Below, piece after piece: positions 24,561 through 32,743 of a stretch of DNA of 64,000 bases. Position 1 is the stretch's first letter. Each line of letters opens with the position of its first letter. Both the position numbers and the translations under genes were made by a program. The notes below the pieces were generated by a model. It made no database searches, was not told where the DNA came from, and saw only the letters and a program-made list of their open reading frames with translations. This DNA is from UBA11872 sp965198285 (GTDB lineage: Bacteria; Chloroflexota; UBA11872), in contig OZ240251.1 in the NCBI GenBank assembly GCA_965198285.1, positions 868,001 to 932,000 of the forward strand. The letters are read 5' to 3'.

Positions 24561-25373
24561 TTATTCCACCCGCCGCAGCCGCTGCGTCACCCAACTCTGC
24601 ACGCCCAGCATGCGCTGCGAGGAGTACAGCAGGAAGACGGCGAAGAGTCCGCGCAGCACCGGTCCGGGTAGCAGCTGGGCAATCTGCGCGCCGCCGAACC
24701 CGCCAAACACTCCACCGATCCCGATCATCAGCGCGCGCCGCACGTCCACGTTGCCCAGTCGATAGTGTTGAACCGAGCCGGAGAGCGCGGTCGGCACGAT
24801 CACTGCCAGGCTGATCCCCTGCGCCACGACTTGCTCGATTCCCATCAGGATCACCATGGACGGAACCATCACGATCCCGCCGCCGACGCCCATGACCCCG
24901 CTGACGAGGCCCGCGACCACCCCGGTGATCACCGCGGCAATCACGCGTTCGCCGCCCTCCAGGTGCAGCAATGCGACGTCCTGCAGCGAAATGAAAATCC
25001 GCAGCGCCGCCACCAGCAGCACCAGCGCAAACAGCTGGCGTAGTCGCGTGGGGTTGATGTGGGCCGTCAGTCGCGCGCCCACCGCCGCGAATACCACCGA
25101 GGTTGCCGCCAGCGCGGCTGCCACGGTCCAGTCGATAGGGTTTACGCTGGCGTAGCGAACTGTGGCCGCGAAAGCCGTCGGTACGATGATGGCTAACGAT
25201 GTCCCGTGTGCACGGTGCTGCGTCATCCCCAGCAGGCCCACCATCAGCGGAATCAAGATCAGCCCGCCGCCGACGCCGATCAGCCCGCTGACCACGCCCC
25301 CGGCCAGCCCGATCCCGATCAGCACCTGGATAGGCGCCTGTCGCTCCGCGTTGGTCGCCGGCGCGTTTTCCAT
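24561..25373 (-). CDS. TauE/SafE-family anion permease
   Basis: A 270-residue polytopic membrane protein with about eight helices in two related halves, each opening with the glycine-rich motif of the family: GLIGVGGGLILIPLM and GVMGVGGGIVMVPSM. TauE/SafE proteins export sulfite, sulfoacetate or related organic anions. The neighbourhood gives no hint of substrate. It is divergent from the debranching-enzyme gene, sharing a 449-base intergenic region. Confidence 0.92.
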   Translation of the reverse strand: MENAPATNAERQAPIQVLIGIGLAGGVVSGLIGVGGGLILIPLMVGLLGMTQHRAHGTSLAIIVPTAFAATVRYASVNPIDWTVAAALAATSVVFAAVGARLTAHINPTRLRQLFALVLLVAALRIFISLQDVALLHLEGGERVIAAVITGVVAGLVSGVMGVGGGIVMVPSMVILMGIEQVVAQGISLAVIVPTALSGSVQHYRLGNVDVRRALMIGIGGVFGGFGGAQIAQLLPGPVLRGLFAVFLLYSSQRMLGVQSWVTQRLRRVE

Positions 25374-25440
25374 CGGCGGAGTATATGGAGCGCGCCGCGG
25401 CCGCCCGCAGCCCCTCGCCGGCTGCCGGCCTGCATCGCGG

Positions 25441-25469
25441 TTGCCTTTTGTCTGCTATCAGTGTACACT
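25441..25469 (+). promoter_or_regulatory. Candidate sigma70-type promoter
   Basis: TTGCCT (25441-25446), 17-base spacer, TACACT (25464-25469). The -10 lies in the palindrome AGTGTACACT (25460-25469). It points toward the debranching-enzyme gene, implying a leader of about 350 bases. No gene is seen in 25374-25822. Confidence 0.4.
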
Positions 25470-25719
25470 AGACCCGATGTCACCGCAACCTGAATCTCGG
25501 ATGCCCCCGCCCCACCCGCCGCTACCGCTCGCCGTTCCCTCGCCCGGCATCGTCCCGTGGCGCCTCCAGCTCCCTCCCCTCGCCGCTGGGAGCCGCCGCG
25601 TGCGTGGTCAGGTGATCTGTGGTCGTTCCGTCTTCTCCCCGGCTCCGGTTACAAAAACCCCGAATTCGCGCACCCCTCCAGACCGCCAATCCCCGCCAAA
25701 ATGCACCCCGCGGCGCCTC

Positions 25720-25743
25720 AAGAGTTTTTTGGAAAAAACTCTT
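25720..25743. promoter_or_regulatory. Perfect 24-base palindrome in the debranching-enzyme leader
   Basis: AAGAGTTTTTT, two bases (GG), then its exact complement: 11-base arms, strikingly A/T-rich within a very GC-rich spacer. It could be a hairpin in the leader RNA or a protein-binding site about 80 bases before the coding start. Confidence 0.55.
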
Positions 25744-25822
25744 ACGCGCGTAACCCCGCCCCATTTCGCGCTCCAGCCGCCCCCAACGTCGCCCCTCGCC
25801 GGCCGGCTATCCCACACGTCCG

Positions 25823-27835
25823 ATGGGGCGCATCCAGGCATTTCGCATGAGTGATCTGGAAGTCCCCGCCGAAGTCTTCAGCGGCTCGCCCGACCCGCTG
25901 CTGGAGCGCGAGTGGCTGGTGACCAACGGGCTCGGCGGGTTCGCCTCCGGCACGCTGGCTGGAACCGGCACGCGCCGCTACCACGGTCTCCTGGTGGCAG
26001 CCGACCCGCCCCCCAACGCCCGCTGGGTGCTGGTGACCGGGGCCGATGAGTTTGTCCAGCACGGCGACGCCCCCGAGACCCCCCTCAGCACCCAGGAGTA
26101 CGAGGGCGCCGTCCTGCATCCGCAGGGCTACGCCAACCTCGTCGCCTTCTCGCTGCACGGCCAGCGGCCGGTTTGGCGCTACGAGTCCGAGAGCGGGTCG
26201 GTCGAGAAGACGATCTGGATGGAGCGTGGTCGCGACCGAACCTTCATTCGCTACACGAACCTCTCCCGACACCTCCTGCGCTTCCGCGTGCGGCCGTTCG
26301 TCACCCTGCGCTGGTTCCATGCCCTGCGCCGCGGTGACGACCCGTCCTTCGAGGCCCTGCAAACCGGACCTGGCTCGATCTCCGTGCGCGCGCAGGGCGG
26401 CGCTCCCTGTGTCCACCTCGGCGGCAGCGGATGGCGGCTTGAGTTGCGCCCCGACTGGTACTGGAACTTCCATCGCCGCGTCGAATTGGCGCGCGGGTTC
26501 GACGCGACCGAGGACGCCTACGCTCCCGGCGATTTCGTCGCCGAGCTGGCGCCCGGGCGGTCGGTGACCCTGCAGATCGCGGCGGACGAACTGCAGTCCG
26601 CATCCGAGGTCGATGCCTCGTTGGCCAGGTTCGACGCCCGGTCCGTCACATTGGTCGCTTCGGCCACCGACCCGCTGGAGCAGCGCCTGCGCTTGGCTGC
26701 GGACCAAACCCTCGTGCATCGCGGTCCGTCGCTTCCCGGCTTCACTCCAGAGCCCAACACGGTCATCGCCGGCTACCCGTGGTTCGGCGACTGGGGCCGC
26801 GACACCCTTATTGCGCTGCCCGGCCTCTGCCTGGAGACCGGCCGCGCCTCCACCGCCAAAACAGTCCTGCTCAACTACGCCCAGTCCATCGACCAGGGCA
26901 TGGTCCCCAACCGCTGGCCCGATGCCGGCGACGAACCCGAGTACCACGCCTTCGACGCCGCCCTCTGGTACGTCTACGCCCTGGCTGCCTACGTGCGCGC
27001 CACGGACGATGCTGAAGTCTTGGATGTGTTGGCCACGGCGCTACTCGAAATCATCGAGTGGCACATCCGCGGCACCCGCCACGGCATCCACATGGATCCC
27101 GCCGACGGCCTGCTCAGCGGCGGCGCGGACGGCCTGCAGTTGACCTGGATGGACGCCAAGTTCGAGGACTGGGTCGTAACCCCGCGCCGCGGCAAGCCGG
27201 TGGAAATCAACGCGCTGTGGTACGCCGCCCTCAAGTTCGCCGACCAGGCCTTCGCCCGCATCGGCTGGCGCGGCGCGTACGACAAGAGTGTCCTGGCCCT
27301 GGTTGAAGATTCCTTCGCAACACGCTTCTGGAACCCCGACACCGGCGGCCTCTTCGATGTCGTCGATGGACCTGACGGATCGGATCCAGCCATTCGCCCC
27401 AACCAGGTCATCGCGCTGGCGGTTGCCGGCGACCTGCTGTCGCCGCAACAACGCGCGTCGGTCCTGGCGCAGGTCCGCGAATCCTTGCTGACGCCGGTCG
27501 GGCTGCGCTCGCTGGCGCCGGGCGACCCGGCCTACTGCCCGCACTACGTCGGCGGGCCGCGCGAACGCGACGGGGCCTACCACCAGGGCCCTGTCTGGAG
27601 TTGGCTGCTCGGCATGTTTATCGAGGCCAGCCTCAAGGCCGGTGCCCCGGCCGATGAACTCCGCGGCCTGCGCAAAGCCATGCTGACGCACTTGCACGAT
27701 GGCCTGGTAGGCGGCGTGAGCGAGATCTTCCAACCCGAAGCCCCGTTCGAGCCTGACGGCGCGCCGGCCCAGGCCTGGGGCGCCGGCGAATGGCTGCGGG
27801 GCCTCCGCCTGCTACGAGCCGCCAATGGCCGCTGA
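25823..27835 (+). CDS. Glycogen-debranching-type enzyme (amylo-alpha-1,6-glucosidase)
   Basis: A 670-residue protein with the bacterial/archaeal GDE architecture: an N-terminal beta domain (EWLVTNGLGGFASGT, TRRYHGLLVA at about 28-55) and a C-terminal (alpha/alpha)6 catalytic barrel including WFGDWGRDTLIALPGL near residue 315-330, MVPNRWPD, and a late GPVWSWLLG. This family removes alpha-1,6 branches of glycogen or processes related alpha-glucans. The start may be ATG 25823 or ATG 25847 (MSDLEVP), 24 bases later. The 3' end overlaps the alpha/beta hydrolase gene by 11 bases. No glycogen synthesis genes are near. Confidence 0.9.
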   Translation: MGRIQAFRMSDLEVPAEVFSGSPDPLLEREWLVTNGLGGFASGTLAGTGTRRYHGLLVAADPPPNARWVLVTGADEFVQHGDAPETPLSTQEYEGAVLHPQGYANLVAFSLHGQRPVWRYESESGSVEKTIWMERGRDRTFIRYTNLSRHLLRFRVRPFVTLRWFHALRRGDDPSFEALQTGPGSISVRAQGGAPCVHLGGSGWRLELRPDWYWNFHRRVELARGFDATEDAYAPGDFVAELAPGRSVTLQIAADELQSASEVDASLARFDARSVTLVASATDPLEQRLRLAADQTLVHRGPSLPGFTPEPNTVIAGYPWFGDWGRDTLIALPGLCLETGRASTAKTVLLNYAQSIDQGMVPNRWPDAGDEPEYHAFDAALWYVYALAAYVRATDDAEVLDVLATALLEIIEWHIRGTRHGIHMDPADGLLSGGADGLQLTWMDAKFEDWVVTPRRGKPVEINALWYAALKFADQAFARIGWRGAYDKSVLALVEDSFATRFWNPDTGGLFDVVDGPDGSDPAIRPNQVIALAVAGDLLSPQQRASVLAQVRESLLTPVGLRSLAPGDPAYCPHYVGGPRERDGAYHQGPVWSWLLGMFIEASLKAGAPADELRGLRKAMLTHLHDGLVGGVSEIFQPEAPFEPDGAPAQAWGAGEWLRGLRLLRAANGR

Positions 27836-28721
27836 CCCGGGCGACGACTGGGCGCCCCCGCAGGGCCGGCATATCCAGGTTCCCGCGGGCGACTGCTTTA
27901 TACGCGAAGCGGGGCACGACCAGCCGACCGTCGTCTTGCTGCACGGGTTGCCGGACGACTCCCGTATCTACGGCTCCTTGCAGCCGCGGCTGGCTGCCGC
28001 CCACCGCACGGTCGCGCCCGACTTCTTTGGCTGGGGCTCCTCGCAACCCAACGAAGGGCTTTCGCTCGGCTTCGACATGTTGGACCGGACACTTGCCCAG
28101 ATCCTCGATGCGCTCGAATTGGAGCACGTCGTTCTGGTGGCGCACGACATGTCCGGCCCGGCGGCCATCCGCTGGACCGTCGCCAACCCCGAGCGCGCGC
28201 ATGCCCTGATCCTGCTCAACACCTACTACGGCTGGAATTCCGCCCGCATGCCGTTCGCCCTCAAGCTGCTCCACCTGCCGTACGTCGGACGGCTGGTCCG
28301 CCGCTTTCTCGACATCGGCCGCACGGGCCTGTCGTGGCACGTTTACCGCTGGCAAGTCGGTCAAGTCTGGCCCGGTTGGACCGCCGATTTCGATCGCCTG
28401 CTACGGATGTTTCACGCTGTATTCCGACACTCGCGGACAGCCCGCCGGGCCTTCCACACCATCAACAACGAGATCGTGGGCCAGATTGAAGCCAATCAGC
28501 GCAGCCTGGAGACGCTGACCGCCTTGCACACCCCCACGCTCATCCTCTGGGGCGCTCGCGATCCCTACCTGAAACCCGCCGTCGCCCGCCAGTTTCACCG
28601 GCTGCTACCACGCTCCGAACTTCATATGGTGTCCGGTGCCGGCCACTTCGTTCAGCTTCAGGCTCCCGACGAGATGGCTGACCGCATCCTGCGCTTCATT
28701 CGCGAGGCGGAACGTGGCTAG
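27825..28721 (+). CDS. Alpha/beta hydrolase with Asp nucleophile (epoxide hydrolase/haloalkane dehalogenase-like)
   Basis: A 298-residue alpha/beta hydrolase. The oxyanion motif HGLPDDS follows the first strand. The nucleophile elbow reads VAHDMSGPAA, with Asp108 in place of the esterase serine, as in epoxide hydrolases and haloalkane dehalogenases. The acid is likely the Asp of LWGARDPYL and the base the His of SGAGHFVQ. A cap region lies between about 140 and 215. The start overlaps the debranching-enzyme gene, so the two are probably coupled, though a functional link is unclear. Its end overlaps the convergent DUF6062 gene by four bases. Confidence 0.85.
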   Translation: MAADPGDDWAPPQGRHIQVPAGDCFIREAGHDQPTVVLLHGLPDDSRIYGSLQPRLAAAHRTVAPDFFGWGSSQPNEGLSLGFDMLDRTLAQILDALELEHVVLVAHDMSGPAAIRWTVANPERAHALILLNTYYGWNSARMPFALKLLHLPYVGRLVRRFLDIGRTGLSWHVYRWQVGQVWPGWTADFDRLLRMFHAVFRHSRTARRAFHTINNEIVGQIEANQRSLETLTALHTPTLILWGARDPYLKPAVARQFHRLLPRSELHMVSGAGHFVQLQAPDEMADRILRFIREAERG

Positions 28722-29506
28722 CGCGACGGGCGCTGCCTCGGTGGGTGCCGGTCGGAGCGCACCGCGTTCGTCCCGCCCCGCCTGAGCTTCCGCGTCTCCG
28801 CCCGCGCATCGTCCCGCGGCCGTGCCCGAATCCCCGTCACCGCGCGCACGCCGCCCACAATCGCCGCCCGCTCCTCGTCCGTCAGCGTCTCCCACCGATA
28901 GTTGTGATCCGACTTGCGGATGAACTCCAGCAGCCGGTCCCGCAAGGCCGACCACCCGCGGTGCTGCCGCGCTCGCAGTGCCCCAAACCCCGGCCGCCGC
29001 CGCAGCGCCTCCCGCGCATGCGGCAGGCAAAACGGATCGCCCTCCAACAGCGCCTCCTCCAACACTCGCTGATCGGCCTGCTGCGTCAGCACGTCCAGCG
29101 CCCGCCCCGCCGCCGCCTCCTCCGCCTCGCACACCGGACACGTCGTGGCTATCCGGGGACTCCGCGAACCGGGCTTCGCAAGCCCGCGCAACAGCGCGCG
29201 CATCCCGGTCGAGCCGTCCCGGCCAGTTGCGTCCGTGCCGTCAAGCTCTTTGACCAGGGTATTCAGGATGTCCCGGTACGTAATGGCCACCGCCAACGCG
29301 TCCAGCTTCTCCAGGAAGTGGCCCGCGTGAACCTCGCAGAACCCGCGGGCCTCCCGAATCGCGGCGCGCAACTCCACGTCGTTGACGTGCTCGTAGATGT
29401 ACGAACCCAGGAACCGGTCGGCCCGGCGCGTGGATAGTCGGCAGATCGCACACCCCGGACGCCCCAGCGCGTCCACCAAGTCTTCAAAGGTCGCTTCCGT
29501 GCTCAA
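28718..29506 (-). CDS. DUF6062-like protein with duplicated CxxC...CxxH motifs
   Basis: A 262-residue cytoplasmic protein of unknown function. It has two matching cysteine/histidine sets: Cys19-x2-Cys22 (GCAICRL) with Cys57/His60/His63 (GFCEVHAGH), and Cys123-x2-Cys126 (CPVCEAE) with Cys160/His163 (PFCLPHA). The regularity suggests two zinc or Fe-S sites on a helical repeat. The C-terminal 50 residues are Arg-rich. Assignment to DUF6062 is from recall of the motif pattern. It is divergent from the dehydrogenase gene at 29623. Confidence 0.75.
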   Translation of the reverse strand: MSTEATFEDLVDALGRPGCAICRLSTRRADRFLGSYIYEHVNDVELRAAIREARGFCEVHAGHFLEKLDALAVAITYRDILNTLVKELDGTDATGRDGSTGMRALLRGLAKPGSRSPRIATTCPVCEAEEAAAGRALDVLTQQADQRVLEEALLEGDPFCLPHAREALRRRPGFGALRARQHRGWSALRDRLLEFIRKSDHNYRWETLTDEERAAIVGGVRAVTGIRARPRDDARAETRKLRRGGTNAVRSDRHPPRQRPSR

Positions 29507-29622
29507 GTTCGTTGGTCTTCCGGGACGGATCTACAGCGTCCAATCCAAGGTGCCACAACACGGGCTCGGGCCGTGGCGCCTTCGCCCGTATACTCTGCCC
29601 GCTCGCCCCCGGAACCGTTGCC

Positions 29623-30696
29623 ATGTCCACGCACGCCATTGCTGTCATTCCCGGCGACGGGATCGGACTCGAGGTAATTCGCGAAGGTCGCCTCACCCTC
29701 GACACGCTCAGCGAGGTCACTGGCGACCTGATTCTGGAGTTCGAGGATTTCCCCTGGGGCTGCCAGTACTACCTCGACCGCGGCGAGATGATGCCGTCCG
29801 ACGCCTTGCGCACGCTGGAGCAGTTCGACGCCATCTATTTGGGCGCCTGTGGTTTCCCCGGCGTTCCCGACCCCATCTCGCAGCGCGAGATGATTCTGCT
29901 GATCAGGCAAAGCTTCCAGCTCTACGCCAACATTCGTCCCGTCCGCATCTGGCCGGGTGTCCCCAGCCCGCTCGCGGCCGACCGGCTGAAGGGGATTGAC
30001 TTCATCTGCGTCCGCGAGAACTCCGAGGGCGAATACGCCGGCGCCGGCGGGCGTGTGCACACCGGCACCCCGTACGAAGTGGCGCTCCAGACCACCGTGT
30101 TCACACGAGTTGGCGTTGAGCGCGTGATCCGGCATGCCTTTGAACTGACTAAGCGTCTCGGCCGCCGCCACGTCACCAACGTCACCAAGTCCAACGCCTT
30201 GCAATACGCGCCGGTGTTTTGGGACGAAGTGTTTGATGAAGTGGCGGGCGAGTTTCCCGCCATCACGACCGACCGCAACCTGGTGGACGCGTGCGCCGCG
30301 CGCATGGTGCGCGACCCTCAGACCCTGGACGTTCTGGTCGCCTCCAACCTCTTCGGCGACATCCTGTCCGACATCGGCGGGGCATTGATGGGCAGCCTGG
30401 GCGTTCCGCCCAGCGCCAACCTCAGTCCGGGCACGGCCTATCCGCCGATGTTCGAGCCGGTCCACGGCTCCGCGCCCGATATCGCCGGCCAGGAGATAGC
30501 GAACCCCCTGGCCGCCATCTGGTCGGCCGCCATGATGGTGGACGAACTCGGGAATCCTGAGGCCGCCAACCTGCTGCTGGACGCGCTGGCGGATGTGACC
30601 AGTTCCGGCGTTCTCACTGTCGATTTGGGCGGCACGGCCTCCACCGGCGAATTCGGCGAGGCCGTGCGAAATGCCCTCAAGGCGCGCGCATCCTGA
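29623..30696 (+). CDS. Isocitrate/isopropylmalate-family dehydrogenase, tartrate/D-malate type
   Basis: A 357-residue NAD-dependent beta-decarboxylating dehydrogenase. IPGDGIGLEV opens the fold; RENSEGEYAGAGGR is the substrate loop in the form found in tartrate dehydrogenase/D-malate dehydrogenase; VTNVTKSNAL and the metal-binding NLFGDILSDIGGALMGSLG follow; HGSAPDIAGQ completes the cofactor site. ATG 29623 was chosen over an upstream in-frame start because it begins just before the first strand. No leucine biosynthesis genes are adjacent, which supports a catabolic role over LeuB. Confidence 0.88.
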   Translation: MSTHAIAVIPGDGIGLEVIREGRLTLDTLSEVTGDLILEFEDFPWGCQYYLDRGEMMPSDALRTLEQFDAIYLGACGFPGVPDPISQREMILLIRQSFQLYANIRPVRIWPGVPSPLAADRLKGIDFICVRENSEGEYAGAGGRVHTGTPYEVALQTTVFTRVGVERVIRHAFELTKRLGRRHVTNVTKSNALQYAPVFWDEVFDEVAGEFPAITTDRNLVDACAARMVRDPQTLDVLVASNLFGDILSDIGGALMGSLGVPPSANLSPGTAYPPMFEPVHGSAPDIAGQEIANPLAAIWSAAMMVDELGNPEAANLLLDALADVTSSGVLTVDLGGTASTGEFGEAVRNALKARAS

Positions 30697-30785
30697 GCAA
30701 ATCGCTTGTCGCGGTGTGCGGGCGTGCCTACGATTGAACCCCTAGGCCCTTGACTGTCGGCCGCCGTCGGCCGCTGTGATCCTCG

Positions 30786-32096
30786 ATGTTCGGCATAGGC
30801 GTCGCCGAGTTTTTTGCCGTTCTGGTTCTTGCGCTCATCGTGCTGGGACCGGAGCGGCTGCCGCGTGCCATGCGCACGCTGGGCCGCTGGGTGCGTCAAC
30901 TGCGCCAGATGACGCGCGAGTTTCGCAAGGAATTCGCCGAAGAGTTCTCAATCCTCTACGAGGAAATGGACGTCTTGCGCCAGGAAGCCGAGAACACGCG
31001 CAAGGAACTGGCCGACATCCGCACGGAGCTCTCGGACACGTTGCAGGGCGCGGCGGACGATGTGAACATTGCCGGCAAGGGCGTCATGGAGGACCTGCGC
31101 GGCGCGGTCAGCGCCCCCGACGGCGCCGCGGAGTCCACATCGTCAACGGGCGGCTCGTCGGCGGCAGCCCCGGCCAACGATTCGGACACGCCTTCGCTGC
31201 CGGCGCCTGCGGCGACCGCACCGCCCGCGCTACCTGCGCCCTCTGACCCTCTGCCCGCCGCCGATGCCATGGCCCTGGCCATTCAGGACACCTTTGCTCC
31301 CGCAATCAACGGTCAGGCCGTCCCCGACGCCGCACTTCCGCCGGTCACTACGGCGGAAGAAACGTCCCAGCCAGCACCCGCCGCCGACCAGGCGGCCCCG
31401 CAGCCGCCTGGTCAGCGACTCTCGGCTTTTGCTCCCGACGTCAACGGCCCGACCGAGCCTGACCCGCCGGCTCCGACTGCGGAACCCTCAGTTGCGGCGC
31501 CGGCACCTGCTGCGGCGGAAACCGCTGCATCCACCGCCACCACGCCCGACGAGCCGGTGGCGCCGGCGGCGGCTCTCGGTCCGCCGACCCCCGGCCTGCA
31601 GAACCAGATGGGTGGCTTCATGCGGCTGATGGTCATGCAAGCGCTTGAGGCCGATCCCGGCTTTGCCGATCAGGCCGAGGCCGCTCTGCGCAGCCAGGCC
31701 CGCGCCGACGCCGAGAGCCTGGGCGACCTCGAAGACCCCGAGCCGCTCGACATAGCGCAGGCGTGGGCAGCCCGCCGCCGCCATCTCGTGCCGCACGACT
31801 CGGTCGAAGTTGACCAGCGCGCCGAGTCCTCGGCCGTGATCGAACTCGGAACCTGCCCCTACGGCCTCACGCCTGGCAACGACCATCCGGTCTGCAACGT
31901 CAGCAACGTCTACGACGACGAGTTCTTCAAGCAGTTCGACATGAAGGCGACCTACACGACGCGCATGAGCGACGGCGCGTCGAGCTGCCAGCTCATCGTT
32001 CTCACGCACGCCCGCATGCGTCAGTTCGGTCTCAAGATCGAAGACGACACGCGTGACCGCGATGAGGCCACCTCGGAGCACGAGGCTGTGGTCTAG
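30786..32096 (+). CDS. TatA/TatB-like protein fused to a C-terminal Cys-cluster domain
   Basis: The N-terminus is a clear TatB/TatA-type unit: one membrane helix (GVAEFFAVLVLALIVLG), the LGPERLP hinge and an amphipathic helix with coiled coil to about residue 95, as in the twin-arginine translocase. Normal TatB is 100-200 residues; this one is 436. Residues about 100-270 are a Pro/Ala/Thr-rich linker. The folded C-terminus (about 275-436) has Cys358 and Cys371 in TCPYGLTPGNDHPVC and Cys401 in SSCQLIV, a pattern like the Cys-rich output domains of some ArsR-type regulators or of ATC-hydrolase-like proteins. No tatC is in view. The fusion is unusual. Confidence 0.78.
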   Translation: MFGIGVAEFFAVLVLALIVLGPERLPRAMRTLGRWVRQLRQMTREFRKEFAEEFSILYEEMDVLRQEAENTRKELADIRTELSDTLQGAADDVNIAGKGVMEDLRGAVSAPDGAAESTSSTGGSSAAAPANDSDTPSLPAPAATAPPALPAPSDPLPAADAMALAIQDTFAPAINGQAVPDAALPPVTTAEETSQPAPAADQAAPQPPGQRLSAFAPDVNGPTEPDPPAPTAEPSVAAPAPAAAETAASTATTPDEPVAPAAALGPPTPGLQNQMGGFMRLMVMQALEADPGFADQAEAALRSQARADAESLGDLEDPEPLDIAQAWAARRRHLVPHDSVEVDQRAESSAVIELGTCPYGLTPGNDHPVCNVSNVYDDEFFKQFDMKATYTTRMSDGASSCQLIVLTHARMRQFGLKIEDDTRDRDEATSEHEAVV

Positions 32097-32190
32097 TGGC
32101 GCGCCCGCGCACGGGTTTGGCTGTTCGTTGCAAGACGCCGCCGACGTGCTTCCCTCGACTGACTACCGAGCCCTGGCCACGAACCTGCGT

Positions 32191-32682
32191 TTGATCGACC
32201 GCCGCACGTTCGGGGCGGCTCTGGCGTGCACACTCCTCGCCGCTTGCGGCGAGGCAATCCAGGCGCCGGACGGCTCGCCCCCGGAGCCCTCAGACGCGGA
32301 GCGTCGGGCGTACAAGGCGACGGTGGCCGCGATCCTGACGGACGAGCGAGCCGCGTTCGACGCCTTCTTCGGTCCCGAAGCCGACGCCTGGGCCAACCTC
32401 GACGACATTTCCGGGGCCGAGCCGCTGGCCGTCGCCTTCCTGGACGCCATGACTGAGGCCCAGGCGAGCGCCGCTGAACTGGAAGCTCCTGCCAGGGCCA
32501 CGCTATTTCACGGCTCGTTTCTCGAACACTTTGACCGCTTCGTGGCTGACGCCGCAGGCATTCTGGGCGCGATCCGCGCCGGGCAGGCCGAGGATGCCCT
32601 GGCGACCTATCACCGGCTCCGCCGCGGCGCATTCGCCCGCCTGGACTTCCTGGCCGACCGGCTGGCGCTTATCGACGCCTAA
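32191..32682 (+). CDS. Predicted lipoprotein of unknown function
   Basis: Start choice rests on the signal peptide: TTG 32191 gives (M)IDRRTFGAALACTLLAACGE, a compact n-region, hydrophobic core and lipobox LAAC with Cys19 as the lipidated residue. The frame is open upstream to 32053 inside the TatB-like gene, and GTG 32146 is an alternative. The mature part (about 145 residues) is helical and acidic, with no recognised domain. It follows the TatB-like gene closely on the same strand and may share its transcript. Confidence 0.65.
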   Translation: MIDRRTFGAALACTLLAACGEAIQAPDGSPPEPSDAERRAYKATVAAILTDERAAFDAFFGPEADAWANLDDISGAEPLAVAFLDAMTEAQASAAELEAPARATLFHGSFLEHFDRFVADAAGILGAIRAGQAEDALATYHRLRRGAFARLDFLADRLALIDA

Positions 32683-32704
32683 GCGGCCAGCCGGCTGGCG
32701 TCCT

Positions 32705-32737
32705 GCCTTGCCTTCGCGTCATCCCGCGAGGCAAGGC
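32705..32737. terminator. Bidirectional hairpin terminator
   Basis: GCCTTGCCT-T-CGCG, loop TCATCC, CGCG-AGGCAAGGC: 13 paired bases with one bulged T. It sits in the 61-base gap between two convergent genes, so it can terminate both. No clear U run. Confidence 0.65.
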
Positions 32738-32743
32738 CCGCAC

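Noticed and set aside
25476..25854. Proline-rich plus-strand frame after the candidate promoter
   Set aside because: Low-complexity, no ribosome binding site, and interrupted in character by the palindrome; more likely a non-coding leader.
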